Part shown: piece by piece, positions 1 to 5,673 of the stretch
Layout of the letters: each line of letters starts with the position of its first letter
Position numbering within the stretch: position 1 is the stretch's first letter
Assembly (NCBI GenBank): GCA_002314565.1
Contig: DCGL01000037.1
Location: forward strand, 1 to 7,258
Direction: 5' to 3'
DNA: 7,258 bases
From: Clostridiales bacterium UBA1779
GTDB lineage: Bacteria > Bacillota > Clostridia > Oscillospirales > CAG-272
Translations under genes and position numbers: made by a program
Notes under the pieces: generated by a model
Seen by the model: the letters and a program-made list of their open reading frames with translations, nothing else
The model's database searches: none
What the model was told of the DNA's origin: nothing

Positions 1-845
1 CCGATAATTTCACTGCTCGTTGTGACAATCATAAAAGCGTGGGGGTCGATTTCCTTTACCTTTACGCGAAGACGGATACCTTCGATACGGCGGCAGACGG
101 TGTGAATGACCGTTTTTTCCGAGTGCGTAAAAGCTCCTTCCGCTTTTTCAAGCGTGGCGGTATGACCGAGCTCCTTCGTTATGAACTCAACCATATCGTC
201 AGGTTTGTCGGTGACAATCATAAAGCACTTGCAGCTGTCGATTGCTTCGATTACTCCGTCAACAAGAAAGGCTTTGAAGAAGAGGCCAAGCACTGAGTAC
301 ATACCGATTTTGATGCCGAAGACGAAGATGGCCGAGCAGGCGACGATGGCGTCGCACAGGAGCAGGGCCTTTCCGGTGTCGATTTTGGAATATTTCCGCA
401 ATATCATTGCCGTGATGTCCGTGCCTCCCGTCGTCGAGCCGGAGTGGAAAACCAGGGCGGAGCCGATGCCCGTCAGCATCATCGCGTAAATCAGTTCAAG
501 CATAGGGTCGTCCGTCAGCGGGGCGGAGAGGGGAACGAGACGTTCAAGCAGCCAGGTGGCGCCCGACATCAGCAGGCTGCAGTAAACGGTGAAAGCCCCG
601 GTTTCTTTTCCGAGCAGAATGAAACCGAGAATCAGCATGGCGACATTGAGTATTGCTATCCAGCTGGCTGCAGACAGGAAGGGGAGCAGCTTTCCGAGTA
701 TCGTGCCGATACCGCTGACTCCGCCGGTTGAAAAGCCGTTCGGAATTTTGAAAAAATAAATTCCGACCGACATCATCAGCGTACCGGCCGTCATTTGAGT
801 AATTCTGCCGGGCAGCGTTGCCACCCACTTCGTTTTCTTTTCCAT
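1..845 (-). CDS. YitT family membrane protein with C-terminal DUF2179 domain (3' end cut by window edge)
   Basis: Reading leftward from an ATG at 845-843, the frame stays open for 281 codons to the window edge. The N-terminal part is a hydrophobic multi-helix domain of the YitT_membrane (DUF161) type. It carries the typical glycine-rich segments GFSTGGVSGIG (residues 38-47) and GIGSALVFHSGSTTGGTD (126-143), with membrane helices near 17-33, 56-79, 83-104, 118-134 and 158-178. The soluble C-terminal part (about 205-281) matches DUF2179 and ends in the characteristic DPHAFMIV...SEII stretch, so only a handful of residues should be missing. YitT proteins are usually 280-290 aa. The start is supported by GGAG at 854-851, five nt upstream. 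An ATG at 850-848 is out of frame. Family members are integral membrane proteins whose substrate is not well established; a transport or sensor role is only inferred. The gene is transcribed divergently from the SGNH hydrolase. Confidence 0.93.
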   Translation of the reverse strand, partial: MEKKTKWVATLPGRITQMTAGTLMMSVGIYFFKIPNGFSTGGVSGIGTILGKLLPFLSAASWIAILNVAMLILGFILLGKETGAFTVYCSLLMSGATWLLERLVPLSAPLTDDPMLELIYAMMLTGIGSALVFHSGSTTGGTDITAMILRKYSKIDTGKALLLCDAIVACSAIFVFGIKIGMYSVLGLFFKAFLVDGVIEAIDSCKCFMIVTDKPDDMVEFITKELGHTATLEKAEGAFTHSEKTVIHTVCRRIEGIRLRVKVKEIDPHAFMIVTTSSEII

Positions 846-877
846 TTCATCTCCGCACTTCGTATTTATCGAGTCAT

Positions 878-906
878 ATTATACCATCAATACCGCTTGC
901 GGTCAA
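878..906 (-). promoter_or_regulatory. Sigma-A promoter for the YitT-family gene
   Basis: On the minus strand, TTGACC (906-901) is followed by a 17-nt spacer and a perfect TATAAT (883-878). Transcription should start near 871, leaving a 5' leader of about 25 nt that carries the GGAG ribosome binding site. Confidence 0.85.
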
Positions 907-976
907 TGAGAAAATGACAATATGTCGGAAGATGCGTTCTGCAGGATAATTATTTTATCTCACGGCTGTGAGCTCC

Positions 977-1006
977 TTGACCGCGGCCTGCAAACTGTGC
1001 TATAAT
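977..1006 (+). promoter_or_regulatory. Sigma-A promoter, extended -10, for the SGNH hydrolase leader
   Basis: TTGACC (977-982), an 18-nt spacer and TATAAT (1001-1006) are preceded by TGC (998-1000), an extended -10 element that offsets the slightly long spacer. The start is expected near 1013, about 170 nt before the hydrolase ATG. Just upstream of the -35 lies a small dyad, CTCAC (959-963) with GTGAG (968-972), a possible operator. The promoter is divergent from the YitT promoter; the two -35 boxes are about 70 nt apart. Confidence 0.8.
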
Positions 1007-1017
1007 ATCCGCAAAAA

Positions 1018-1170
1018 GGCGGGATTTTCGGACTCCTGCCCGGAAGGAGAAAAGATTTAAAGAAAAATCTTTCAATCTCGGCTTTGCGGCTTTTGCCGCC
1101 GAACACCGGCAATTTTGCTTCGCAAAACTGTCACAAAACCAATGAAAGGAAGCTTTTGCCTCGCAAAAGC
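1018..1170 (+). other. Hairpin-rich 5' leader of the SGNH hydrolase gene
   Basis: This non-coding leader contains successive inverted repeats. 1018-1024 can pair with 1034-1040 (7 bp with one G-U), in competition with 1033-1037 pairing 1045-1049 (5 bp, covering AAGGAG). 1051-1058 pairs with 1065-1072 (8 bp), 1086-1090 with 1095-1099 (5 bp, TTTT loop), 1113-1118 with 1122-1127 (6 bp, TTC loop) and 1152-1159 with 1163-1170 (8 bp, CTC loop). None is followed by a U-tract, so none is a standard terminator. The last hairpin abuts the Shine-Dalgarno AAGGG (1171-1175). No start codon follows AAGGAG at a useful distance, so no leader peptide is supported there. It may be a structured regulatory leader or a cluster of dispersed palindromic repeats; I recognise no known riboswitch class. 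Confidence 0.5.
1113..1168. repeat. Two copies of a 15-nt palindrome, TTTTGCYTCGCAAAA
   Basis: The copy at 1113-1127 and the copy at 1154-1168 differ at one loop base only (14 of 15 identical). Their centres are 41 nt apart. A looser relative, gcggc-tttt-gccgc, sits at 1086-1099. The two copies fold as RNA hairpins with 3-nt loops, and as DNA they are palindromes spaced by about four helical turns. They could be REP-like dispersed repeats, protein binding sites or RNA stems. Confidence 0.6.
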
Positions 1171-1182
1171 AAGGGTTAAAAA

Positions 1183-1824
1183 ATGTCAAAGCTCAACGGT
1201 AAAATTCTTGTCGCAATGGGCGACTCGCTGATTTACGGAAACAAGCTCGGAAACGAAGCAACCTGGGTGAACAAACTCGGAAAAGAATACGGGATGATTG
1301 TATATAATCACGGAATCAACGGCGGCACTCTGGCTGCTCAGCAGAAGGAGACCAAAAATCCCCCGATGTGCGTCCGCTACGCGGATCTTGAGGAGCCCAC
1401 CGATTACGTCGTCGTCCTGGGCGGAGCCAACGACAAGCGCCTTGACGTTCCGATCGGTGAAAACGATTCACAAAATCCGGAGGAGTTCAAGGGAGCCCTC
1501 AATATTCTCATCGACGGTCTGACCTCAAAATATCCCAAGGCAAGAATTCTGTTTATGACCAATTACAACCGCTGGCCTAAGAAAAACGCTCTCGGCATTT
1601 CAGATATCGCTTACGTCGACGCAATGCTCGAAGTCTGCGGTCTGCACGGCATCCCCTGCTTCGATAACTACCGCAACAGCGGCATTTCATTCCAGAACAA
1701 GGGGCAGCTTGCCTGGATGGACGAAGGTCTTGTGCTCGGTATGAGCAGCGAAAACCACCATTTTTCGGACGAAGCCTACGACTGGCTGCTGCCGAAGTAC
1801 GCCGCCCTGCTCGAATCGCTATAA
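1183..1824 (+). CDS. SGNH/GDSL-type hydrolase (putative esterase/lipase), cytoplasmic
   Basis: This 213-aa protein has the SGNH hydrolase layout. Block I is GDS at residues 13-15 with the presumed nucleophile Ser15. A Gly-containing block II lies around NHGINGG (42-48), and block III is GGAND (80-84) with Asn83. A C-terminal ENHHF segment (190-194) supplies the presumed catalytic His193. The acid usually seen three residues before that histidine is Asp; here the matching position is Glu190. There is no signal peptide or membrane helix, so it should act in the cytoplasm on an ester-type substrate, possibly an acylated sugar or metabolite; the substrate cannot be read from sequence. The start follows AAGGG (1171-1175) at a good distance. 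It has its own promoter at 977-1006 with a long leader. No terminator is visible before the rbfA promoter, so some read-through into rbfA is possible. Confidence 0.88.
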   Translation: MSKLNGKILVAMGDSLIYGNKLGNEATWVNKLGKEYGMIVYNHGINGGTLAAQQKETKNPPMCVRYADLEEPTDYVVVLGGANDKRLDVPIGENDSQNPEEFKGALNILIDGLTSKYPKARILFMTNYNRWPKKNALGISDIAYVDAMLEVCGLHGIPCFDNYRNSGISFQNKGQLAWMDEGLVLGMSSENHHFSDEAYDWLLPKYAALLESL

Positions 1825-1847
1825 TTCGGGTACGCTGCACATTTTTC

Positions 1848-1876
1848 TTGACTAAAAAATAATAAAGAGGTATAAT
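1848..1876 (+). promoter_or_regulatory. Sigma-A promoter for rbfA-nrnA
   Basis: TTGACT (1848-1853), a 17-nt A-rich spacer and a perfect TATAAT (1871-1876) lie directly after the SGNH hydrolase stop. The predicted start near 1883 gives a leader of about 27 nt holding AAAGG (1899-1903), six nt before the rbfA ATG. Confidence 0.88.
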
Positions 1877-1909
1877 ATACTGATTTTTTATTATTATGAA
1901 AGGTGTGCT

Positions 1910-2290
1910 ATGCCCAATTACAGACACGAGAGAATCAATGACGCAACTGCCCAGACTCTGTCGGTGATAATCGGCGAAGTCAAGGATCCTCGTATTTCAG
2001 AGAACTTCGTCAGCATCACGGGTGCCGAAGTGTCACACGATTTGAAATATGCAAAAATATACTGGTCTGCTCTCGGTGCAGACGACGAAAATAAGAAGGA
2101 GATTGTCAAGGGCCTCAAATCGGCTGCTCCTTTTATGCGCCGCAGACTTGCGGAAGAACTGAACCTCAGAATCACCCCTGAGCTTAACTTCAGCTTCGAC
2201 ACATCAATTCAACACGGAGCTCATATCTCCTCTCTTCTGAAGAGTATCGAAATCCGGGAAGAGAGCGGGGAAGATGAGAAGAAAGATTGA
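1910..2290 (+). CDS. rbfA: Ribosome-binding factor A (RbfA)
   Basis: RbfA binds the 30S subunit and helps 16S rRNA 5'-end maturation and cold adaptation; it is a single type-II KH domain protein. The 126-aa product has the normal family length. It shows the N-terminal ERINDATAQTLSVII helix, then KDPRI and VSITGAEVSHDLKYAKIYWS, which form the first strands. A later helix (KGLKSAAPFMRRRLAEEL) precedes the final strand region, LRITPELNFSFDTSI, and HGAHISSLL. The tail is acidic and lysine-rich (EESGEDEKKD), as is common. The start follows AAAGG in the short leader. An ATG at 1896-1898 is out of frame. Its 3' end overlaps nrnA by 17 nt, so the two are co-transcribed and probably translationally coupled. 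Confidence 0.97.
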   Translation: MPNYRHERINDATAQTLSVIIGEVKDPRISENFVSITGAEVSHDLKYAKIYWSALGADDENKKEIVKGLKSAAPFMRRRLAEELNLRITPELNFSFDTSIQHGAHISSLLKSIEIREESGEDEKKD

Positions 2291-3302
2291 GGGAACTCCC
2301 TGGAGTAACCTGAAATTCGACGAAATGTCGGCCTGGCTTCTGTCCTTCGCCCGCAATTCAAAGCTTGCCCTGATTGCCCACGCACGTCCCGACGGCGACT
2401 GCATAGGCTCCGCGTTTGCCATGGCTCTGCTGCTTGAAGCAATCGGCTGCAAGACGCGCGTTATCTGCTCTGACCCGCTTCCCGAAAGACTGGCATTTCT
2501 CAATCTGACGAAGCAGGAAGACCTGTCAATGCCCCCGCTCGGAGAAGATTTCAGCGAAGGCTTCGACGCCATTGCTCTTGACGTTGCCGCTCCTTCTCAG
2601 CTCGGAATGCTGGAAGGCAGATACAATATATTGCTCGGACTTGACCATCACGCCAATTCAACTCCGATTTCAGACAGATATATGGATGCCGACGCCTCGG
2701 CTACCGGTGAAATCGTCTGGAGAATCGCAAGAAACTGGCAGAGAACCGGGGTTATTTCCGAGATTCCCGACGGAGTTGCCTATGCCTGCTATGCGGCAAT
2801 AAGCTCCGATACGGGCTGCTTCAGATATTCGAACGTGACCTCCTCGACTCACAGAATCGCAGCTCAGCTGCTCTCTCTGGTGCCGGCTCACGCCGACGTC
2901 GACCGCAGACTCTTCGAGATTAAGACTCCTTCCAGAATCGCGGCGGAAAAGGCCGCAGTTGACGTTCTGAAGGTGGTTGACAACGGCAGAATTTCCGTTT
3001 GCGCCATGTCCGCAAAGGAAATCTGCAATGCGGGAATCAGACGCGACGAGCTGGATGCGCTGACTGACGTTGCCCGTTCGGTTGACGGAATCCGCGTTGC
3101 TTCTTCGGTAAGGGAGGAGCGCCCCGGTGAATACCGCGTGTCGCTTCGCTCGAATTCAGATACGGACGTTTCTGAAATCTGCGCCGATTTCGGAGGCGGA
3201 GGACACGTCCGCGCTGCCGGCTGCACGATTCACGCCTGCTCTCTTGACGAGGCTGTAAGAGTGCTGACGGGTGCAATTTCGAAGAGAATCAACGCATCGT
3301 AA
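2274..3302 (+). CDS. nrnA: DHH/DHHA1 phosphoesterase, bifunctional oligoribonuclease and pAp phosphatase NrnA
   Basis: The 342-aa product matches NrnA, which degrades 2-5 nt RNAs from the end and dephosphorylates pAp in the cytoplasm. The DHH domain shows metal-binding motif I, HARPDGDCIGS (36-46). Motif II is around ALDVAAP (101-107, Asp103), motif III is LDHH (123-126), and motif IV is SSDTG (177-181, Asp179). The C-terminal DHHA1 domain carries the substrate-binding GGGGH (307-311). All expected metal ligands appear present, so it should be active. The ATG at 2274 has GGGG only three nt upstream, a tight spacing. An internal Met18 (2325) has no ribosome binding site and would remove the N-terminal extension only, so the true start is slightly uncertain. 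It is the second gene of the rbfA operon; the terminator at 3349-3396 ends the unit. Confidence 0.95.
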   Translation: MRRKIEGTPWSNLKFDEMSAWLLSFARNSKLALIAHARPDGDCIGSAFAMALLLEAIGCKTRVICSDPLPERLAFLNLTKQEDLSMPPLGEDFSEGFDAIALDVAAPSQLGMLEGRYNILLGLDHHANSTPISDRYMDADASATGEIVWRIARNWQRTGVISEIPDGVAYACYAAISSDTGCFRYSNVTSSTHRIAAQLLSLVPAHADVDRRLFEIKTPSRIAAEKAAVDVLKVVDNGRISVCAMSAKEICNAGIRRDELDALTDVARSVDGIRVASSVREERPGEYRVSLRSNSDTDVSEICADFGGGGHVRAAGCTIHACSLDEAVRVLTGAISKRINAS

Positions 3303-3348
3303 GCCTGTTCCCGGCTGCGGAAATTTACTGAAGGAAAATTTATAAGTT

Positions 3349-3396
3349 GCTGTATAAATTGTCGTAATCAAATCCGGCAATTTATACAGCTTTTTT
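3349..3396 (+). terminator. Intrinsic terminator of the rbfA-nrnA operon
   Basis: A perfect 13-bp stem (3349-3361 with 3378-3390) and a 16-nt loop are followed by six T (3391-3396), 46 nt after the nrnA stop. The loop is unusually large for a terminator and the stem is AT-rich in its middle. A second T-run at 3420-3425 follows a weak CTTCGG-centred hairpin and might act as a backup. The opposite strand lacks a good T-tract, so termination looks one-directional. Confidence 0.9.
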
Positions 3397-3597
3397 ATGA
3401 CTTTTTGCGGACTTCGGCCTTTTTTGTCGGAACGGTTTTCCTGACGTTGCCCGCATCCGTAATAAACAAAGCGAAGAAAGGGGACTTTTGGCGCTCTACG
3501 ATGTCCGCAAACGGAAAAATGACGCTTGTGATATGCGAAATGTGGGAAAAATGACAAATAATTTTCCGGTTTCGGAAAGAAACACTCAAAAATACTG
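3397..3597. other. Gene-free stretch between nrnA terminator and recA promoter
   Basis: I find no convincing gene in these 201 nt. A 69-codon minus-strand frame exists but starts with TTG, lacks a ribosome binding site and resembles no known family. Small dyads are present, for example TTTCCG (3563-3568) pairing with CGGAAA (3573-3578) around a GTTT loop, and TCCG/CGGA near 3504-3515. No promoter or terminator supports a small RNA here. Confidence 0.5.
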
Positions 3598-3626
3598 TTG
3601 ACAAATGTAAAATTATGGTTTATAAT
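3598..3626 (+). promoter_or_regulatory. Perfect-consensus sigma-A promoter of recA-recX
   Basis: TTGACA (3598-3603), a 17-nt spacer and TATAAT (3621-3626) match the consensus exactly. The start should be near 3633, giving a leader of about 67 nt. No clear Gram-positive LexA box (GAAC-N4-GTTC) overlaps it; only a degraded half, TGAAC followed by AACAGTGAG, lies at 3636-3649. Confidence 0.93.
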
Positions 3627-3644
3627 ATTGTCACTTGAACAACA

Positions 3645-3671
3645 GTGAGCGCCGGGTGCAGAGCGCTTCAC
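3645..3671 (+). other. Hairpin in the recA 5' leader
   Basis: GTGAGCGC (3645-3652) pairs with GCGC (3663-3666) and TCAC (3668-3671), leaving one bulged T at 3667 and a 10-nt loop. It sits between the predicted transcription start and the Shine-Dalgarno AAAGGA (3684-3689), where it could stabilise the mRNA or tune translation. No T-run follows it. Confidence 0.5.
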
Positions 3672-3699
3672 GATAAAGCCACGAAAGGATATAAATATT

Positions 3700-4818
3700 A
3701 TGAAGAAAGATACATCCAAAACAGCCGAAGTCGTTGATGAGAGCGAAGCCAGAAAAAAGGCACTTAAAACAGCTCTGACACAGATTGAAAAGGATTTCGG
3801 ATCCGGGGCGGTTATGCGTCTCGGCGAAAACACGAGAATGGAAGTTCAGGCCGTATCTACCGGCTCACTGCTTCTCGATATGGCTCTCGGAATCGGCGGC
3901 CTTCCCAAGGGAAGAATCACCGAAATCTTCGGGCCTGAATCTTCAGGAAAGACAACTCTTGCCCTTCACGCCATTGCCGAGGTTCAGAAGCTCGGCGGTG
4001 AAGCTGCGTTCATCGATGCAGAGCATGCCCTTGATCCCGTTTATGCCAAGGCCCTCGGCGTAGACATTGACAATCTGCTCGTATCGCAGCCTGACTGCGG
4101 TGAAGACGCCCTCGATATCACGGAATCCCTGGTGCGTTCCGGCGCCATTGACATTATCGTAATCGACTCCGTCGCGGCTCTGGTACCGAGACAGGAAATT
4201 GAAGGCGATATGGGCGCTGCCATGGTCGGTGTACAGGCAAGACTTATGTCACAGGCAATGAGAAAGCTGTCTGCGGCGATTGCAAAGACGAACTGCATCG
4301 TCATATTCATCAACCAGCTCAGAGAAAAGGTCGGCGTTATGTACGGTAATCCCGAAGTTACGACCGGCGGCCGTGCTCTGAAATTCTACGCTTCCGTCCG
4401 TATCGACATCCGCCGTTCCGAACAGCTCAAGAACGGAAACGATATTTACGGTAACAGAGTAAAGTGCAAGGTTGTCAAGAACAAGGTCGCTCCTCCTTTC
4501 AGAACTGCAGAATTCGACGTTCTCTACGGAAAGGGAATCTGCCGTTCCGGCGAGCTCTGCGATGCCGCCATCGAGCTTGAAATCATTCAGAAGAGCGGTT
4601 CCTGGTTCTCATACAACGGCGAACGTCTTGCCCAGGGTAAGGACAATGCCCGCAAGGCAATCGAGGAAAATCCCGAACTATTCAAGGAAATCGACGCAAA
4701 GGTCAGAGAGGCCTTCTCAAAGAGAACAATCGGTGAAGAAGTATCCACAGACGATGATAACTTTGAGCTTGACGACGATCTTGACATCGAGCTTTCAGAC
4801 AGCACTGACAACGGCTGA
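3700..4818 (+). CDS. recA: DNA recombinase RecA
   Basis: RecA forms ATP-dependent filaments on single-stranded DNA, drives homologous recombination and stimulates LexA self-cleavage. The 372-aa product shows Walker A GPESSGKT (78-85), the catalytic glutamate in FIDAEHALD (Glu108) and Walker B IIVIDS (152-157). The L2 region follows FINQLREKVG, with Gln206 at the position of E. coli Gln194. TTGGRALKFYASVRIDIRR and a strongly acidic C-terminal tail (about 352-369) are also present. It is roughly 12 residues longer at the N-terminus than E. coli RecA. Two departures stand out: SQPDCGED (129-136) has Cys where Thr is usual, and loop L1 reads GDMGAAMVG (169-177) rather than the usual GDSH/GDxx type. 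The start is backed by AAAGGA, ten nt upstream. recX follows after 27 nt. Confidence 0.98.
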   Translation: MKKDTSKTAEVVDESEARKKALKTALTQIEKDFGSGAVMRLGENTRMEVQAVSTGSLLLDMALGIGGLPKGRITEIFGPESSGKTTLALHAIAEVQKLGGEAAFIDAEHALDPVYAKALGVDIDNLLVSQPDCGEDALDITESLVRSGAIDIIVIDSVAALVPRQEIEGDMGAAMVGVQARLMSQAMRKLSAAIAKTNCIVIFINQLREKVGVMYGNPEVTTGGRALKFYASVRIDIRRSEQLKNGNDIYGNRVKCKVVKNKVAPPFRTAEFDVLYGKGICRSGELCDAAIELEIIQKSGSWFSYNGERLAQGKDNARKAIEENPELFKEIDAKVREAFSKRTIGEEVSTDDDNFELDDDLDIELSDSTDNG

Positions 4819-4845
4819 TACTGAGCGATAAATTCTGACAGAAAA

Positions 4846-5487
4846 ATGGTCACGGTAAAGAAGGCAAGACTTGCCGACGGTGATTCCATAGTTGCCGTTG
4901 ACTGTATTCTCAGCGGAAACGACGTAAGAGTTGAAAAGGGCAGAGAATGTCACTCAAGAAGCTTTTACCTTCTGCCCGAAGATTATGCCTGTCTTGAGCT
5001 TGTCCCGGGACCACTCGATGCTTTTATGCTCGAAGAGCTTAAAAGACTTGACGAAAAGTGCCGGGCGCTGAGAACCTCCCGCAGATTGCTTGAATTCAGC
5101 AGCAATACTGAAGCCGGTCTCGTTACAAAACTGCGTCAGCGCGGTTTTTCGAAGCAGGCCTCTGAATTTGCGGCTTCGCTTTGTGCAGAAGAAGGGGCAA
5201 TAGATGAAACGCGGGATGCCATCCGGGCAGCGGAGCTTATCGTTAAAAAGGGAAGAGGGCTTTTGCGTGTAATCCCCGAGCTCAGACAGAAGGGATACGG
5301 CAATGAGGCAGTTGACGCGGCACTCGGCTATCTTTCCGAAGTTGACTTCTCAGAGCTTTGCCGTAAGGTTATTGCTTCAAAATGGAAGCGCTTTCCCGAA
5401 GAGCCGGATGCAAGAAGAAAAGCCGTAGCATCACTGTTGAGACTCGGCTTTACCGGGGCTGACATTAAGAACGCATTGAAAAAATGA
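4846..5487 (+). CDS. recX: RecX family regulator of RecA
   Basis: RecX proteins bind RecA filaments and modulate, usually inhibit, RecA activity. The 213-aa length is normal. After a beta-rich N-terminal region (1-60), the helical RecX repeats begin near residue 72. They include LVTKLRQRGFSKQ (92-104), an EEGAIDE turn (115-121), and KGRGLLRVIPELRQKGY (135-151), the last being the most typical block. The final repeat ends with RLGFTGADIKNALKK. The first-repeat consensus RxRSxxEL is poorly kept (EFSSNTEAGL), so this is a diverged member, and position after recA supports the call. The 27-nt gap from recA holds no good Shine-Dalgarno (only gacagaaaa before ATG), so translation may be weak or depend on ribosomes leaving recA. 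That would fit a low RecX:RecA ratio. A terminator follows directly. Confidence 0.88.
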   Translation: MVTVKKARLADGDSIVAVDCILSGNDVRVEKGRECHSRSFYLLPEDYACLELVPGPLDAFMLEELKRLDEKCRALRTSRRLLEFSSNTEAGLVTKLRQRGFSKQASEFAASLCAEEGAIDETRDAIRAAELIVKKGRGLLRVIPELRQKGYGNEAVDAALGYLSEVDFSELCRKVIASKWKRFPEEPDARRKAVASLLRLGFTGADIKNALKK

Positions 5488-5496
5488 TTTGAAAAC

Positions 5497-5533
5497 AGGA
5501 CCGAAGATTTTACGGATTCTTCGGTCCTTTTTT
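5497..5533 (+). terminator. Intrinsic terminator of recA-recX
   Basis: AGGACCGAAGA (5497-5507) pairs perfectly with TCTTCGGTCCT (5518-5528) around a 10-nt loop, and T continues through 5533. It begins nine nt after the recX stop and separates the recA-recX unit from the MATE gene. Confidence 0.95.
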
Positions 5534-5567
5534 GAGCGCTCGGCACGCGCCATAACCGGGCGGTGAA

Positions 5568-5596
5568 AGTTCGCTGCAGGTGAGGCAGTAGGAACT
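5568..5596. repeat. Interrupted inverted repeat downstream of recX
   Basis: AGTTC (5568-5572) plus CTGC (5574-5577) pair with GCAG (5585-5588) plus GAACT (5592-5596). The loop is 7 nt and there is a small asymmetric internal loop (G versus TAG). No T-run follows it. It could be a weak RNA hairpin or a DNA-binding site; its role is unknown. Confidence 0.4.
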
Positions 5597-5624
5597 ATTC
5601 GTGAGCTTCAGTATGTCGTCGGCA

Positions 5625-5673
5625 ATTTACTGTCGGGGTGCTGTTTCTGCATTATTTTCATCCGACAGTGAAT
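5625..5673. repeat. Inverted repeat upstream of the MATE gene promoter
   Basis: ACTGTCGG (5629-5636) is the exact reverse complement of CCGACAGT (5662-5669). The stem can extend by one T-G wobble (5628/5670) and three further pairs (5625-5627 with 5671-5673), giving about 12 bp around a 25-nt loop. It is not followed by a T-run and ends 45 nt before the MATE -35 box. It could be a paired operator for a regulator or part of an untranslated RNA. Confidence 0.5.

Noticed and set aside
39..731. Several plus-strand frames of 85-102 codons near the left edge
   Set aside because: They are shadows of the YitT-family gene on the minus strand, which reads continuously through the region with clear family motifs.
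1142..1230. Possible leader peptide starting at ATG 1142-1144
   Set aside because: The frame of about 29 codons runs into the hydrolase gene out of frame; its start has no well-placed ribosome binding site and its product resembles nothing known.
1859..1894. AT-rich inverted repeat (ATAATAAA with TTTATTAT) around the rbfA promoter
   Set aside because: It is explained by the AT-rich promoter spacer and leader; pairing would be weak and chance is likely in such low-complexity sequence.
1577..1927. 116-codon minus-strand frame opposite the SGNH hydrolase
   Set aside because: It lies opposite the C-terminal coding part of the hydrolase and the rbfA promoter, with an Arg/Cys/Ala-rich product typical of antisense reading.
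3395..3604. 69-codon minus-strand frame in the intergenic region
   Set aside because: It starts with TTG inside the recA -35 region, has no ribosome binding site or promoter, and shows no recognisable motif.
3636..3649. Possible LexA box TGAAC-AACA-GTGAG downstream of the recA -10
   Set aside because: The second half differs at two key positions from GTTC and the central four bases do not fit the usual pattern, so it is not reported as an operator.
3156..3833. 225-codon open frame on the minus strand across the nrnA end, intergenic region and recA start
   Set aside because: It is antisense to two firmly identified genes and crosses the terminator and the recA promoter. Its composition looks random (low-complexity, Ser/Phe/Arg rich) and it matches no family I know.
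5534..5541. 8-nt palindrome GAGCGCTC right after the recX terminator
   Set aside because: It is too short to be significant, has no loop and no second copy in the window.
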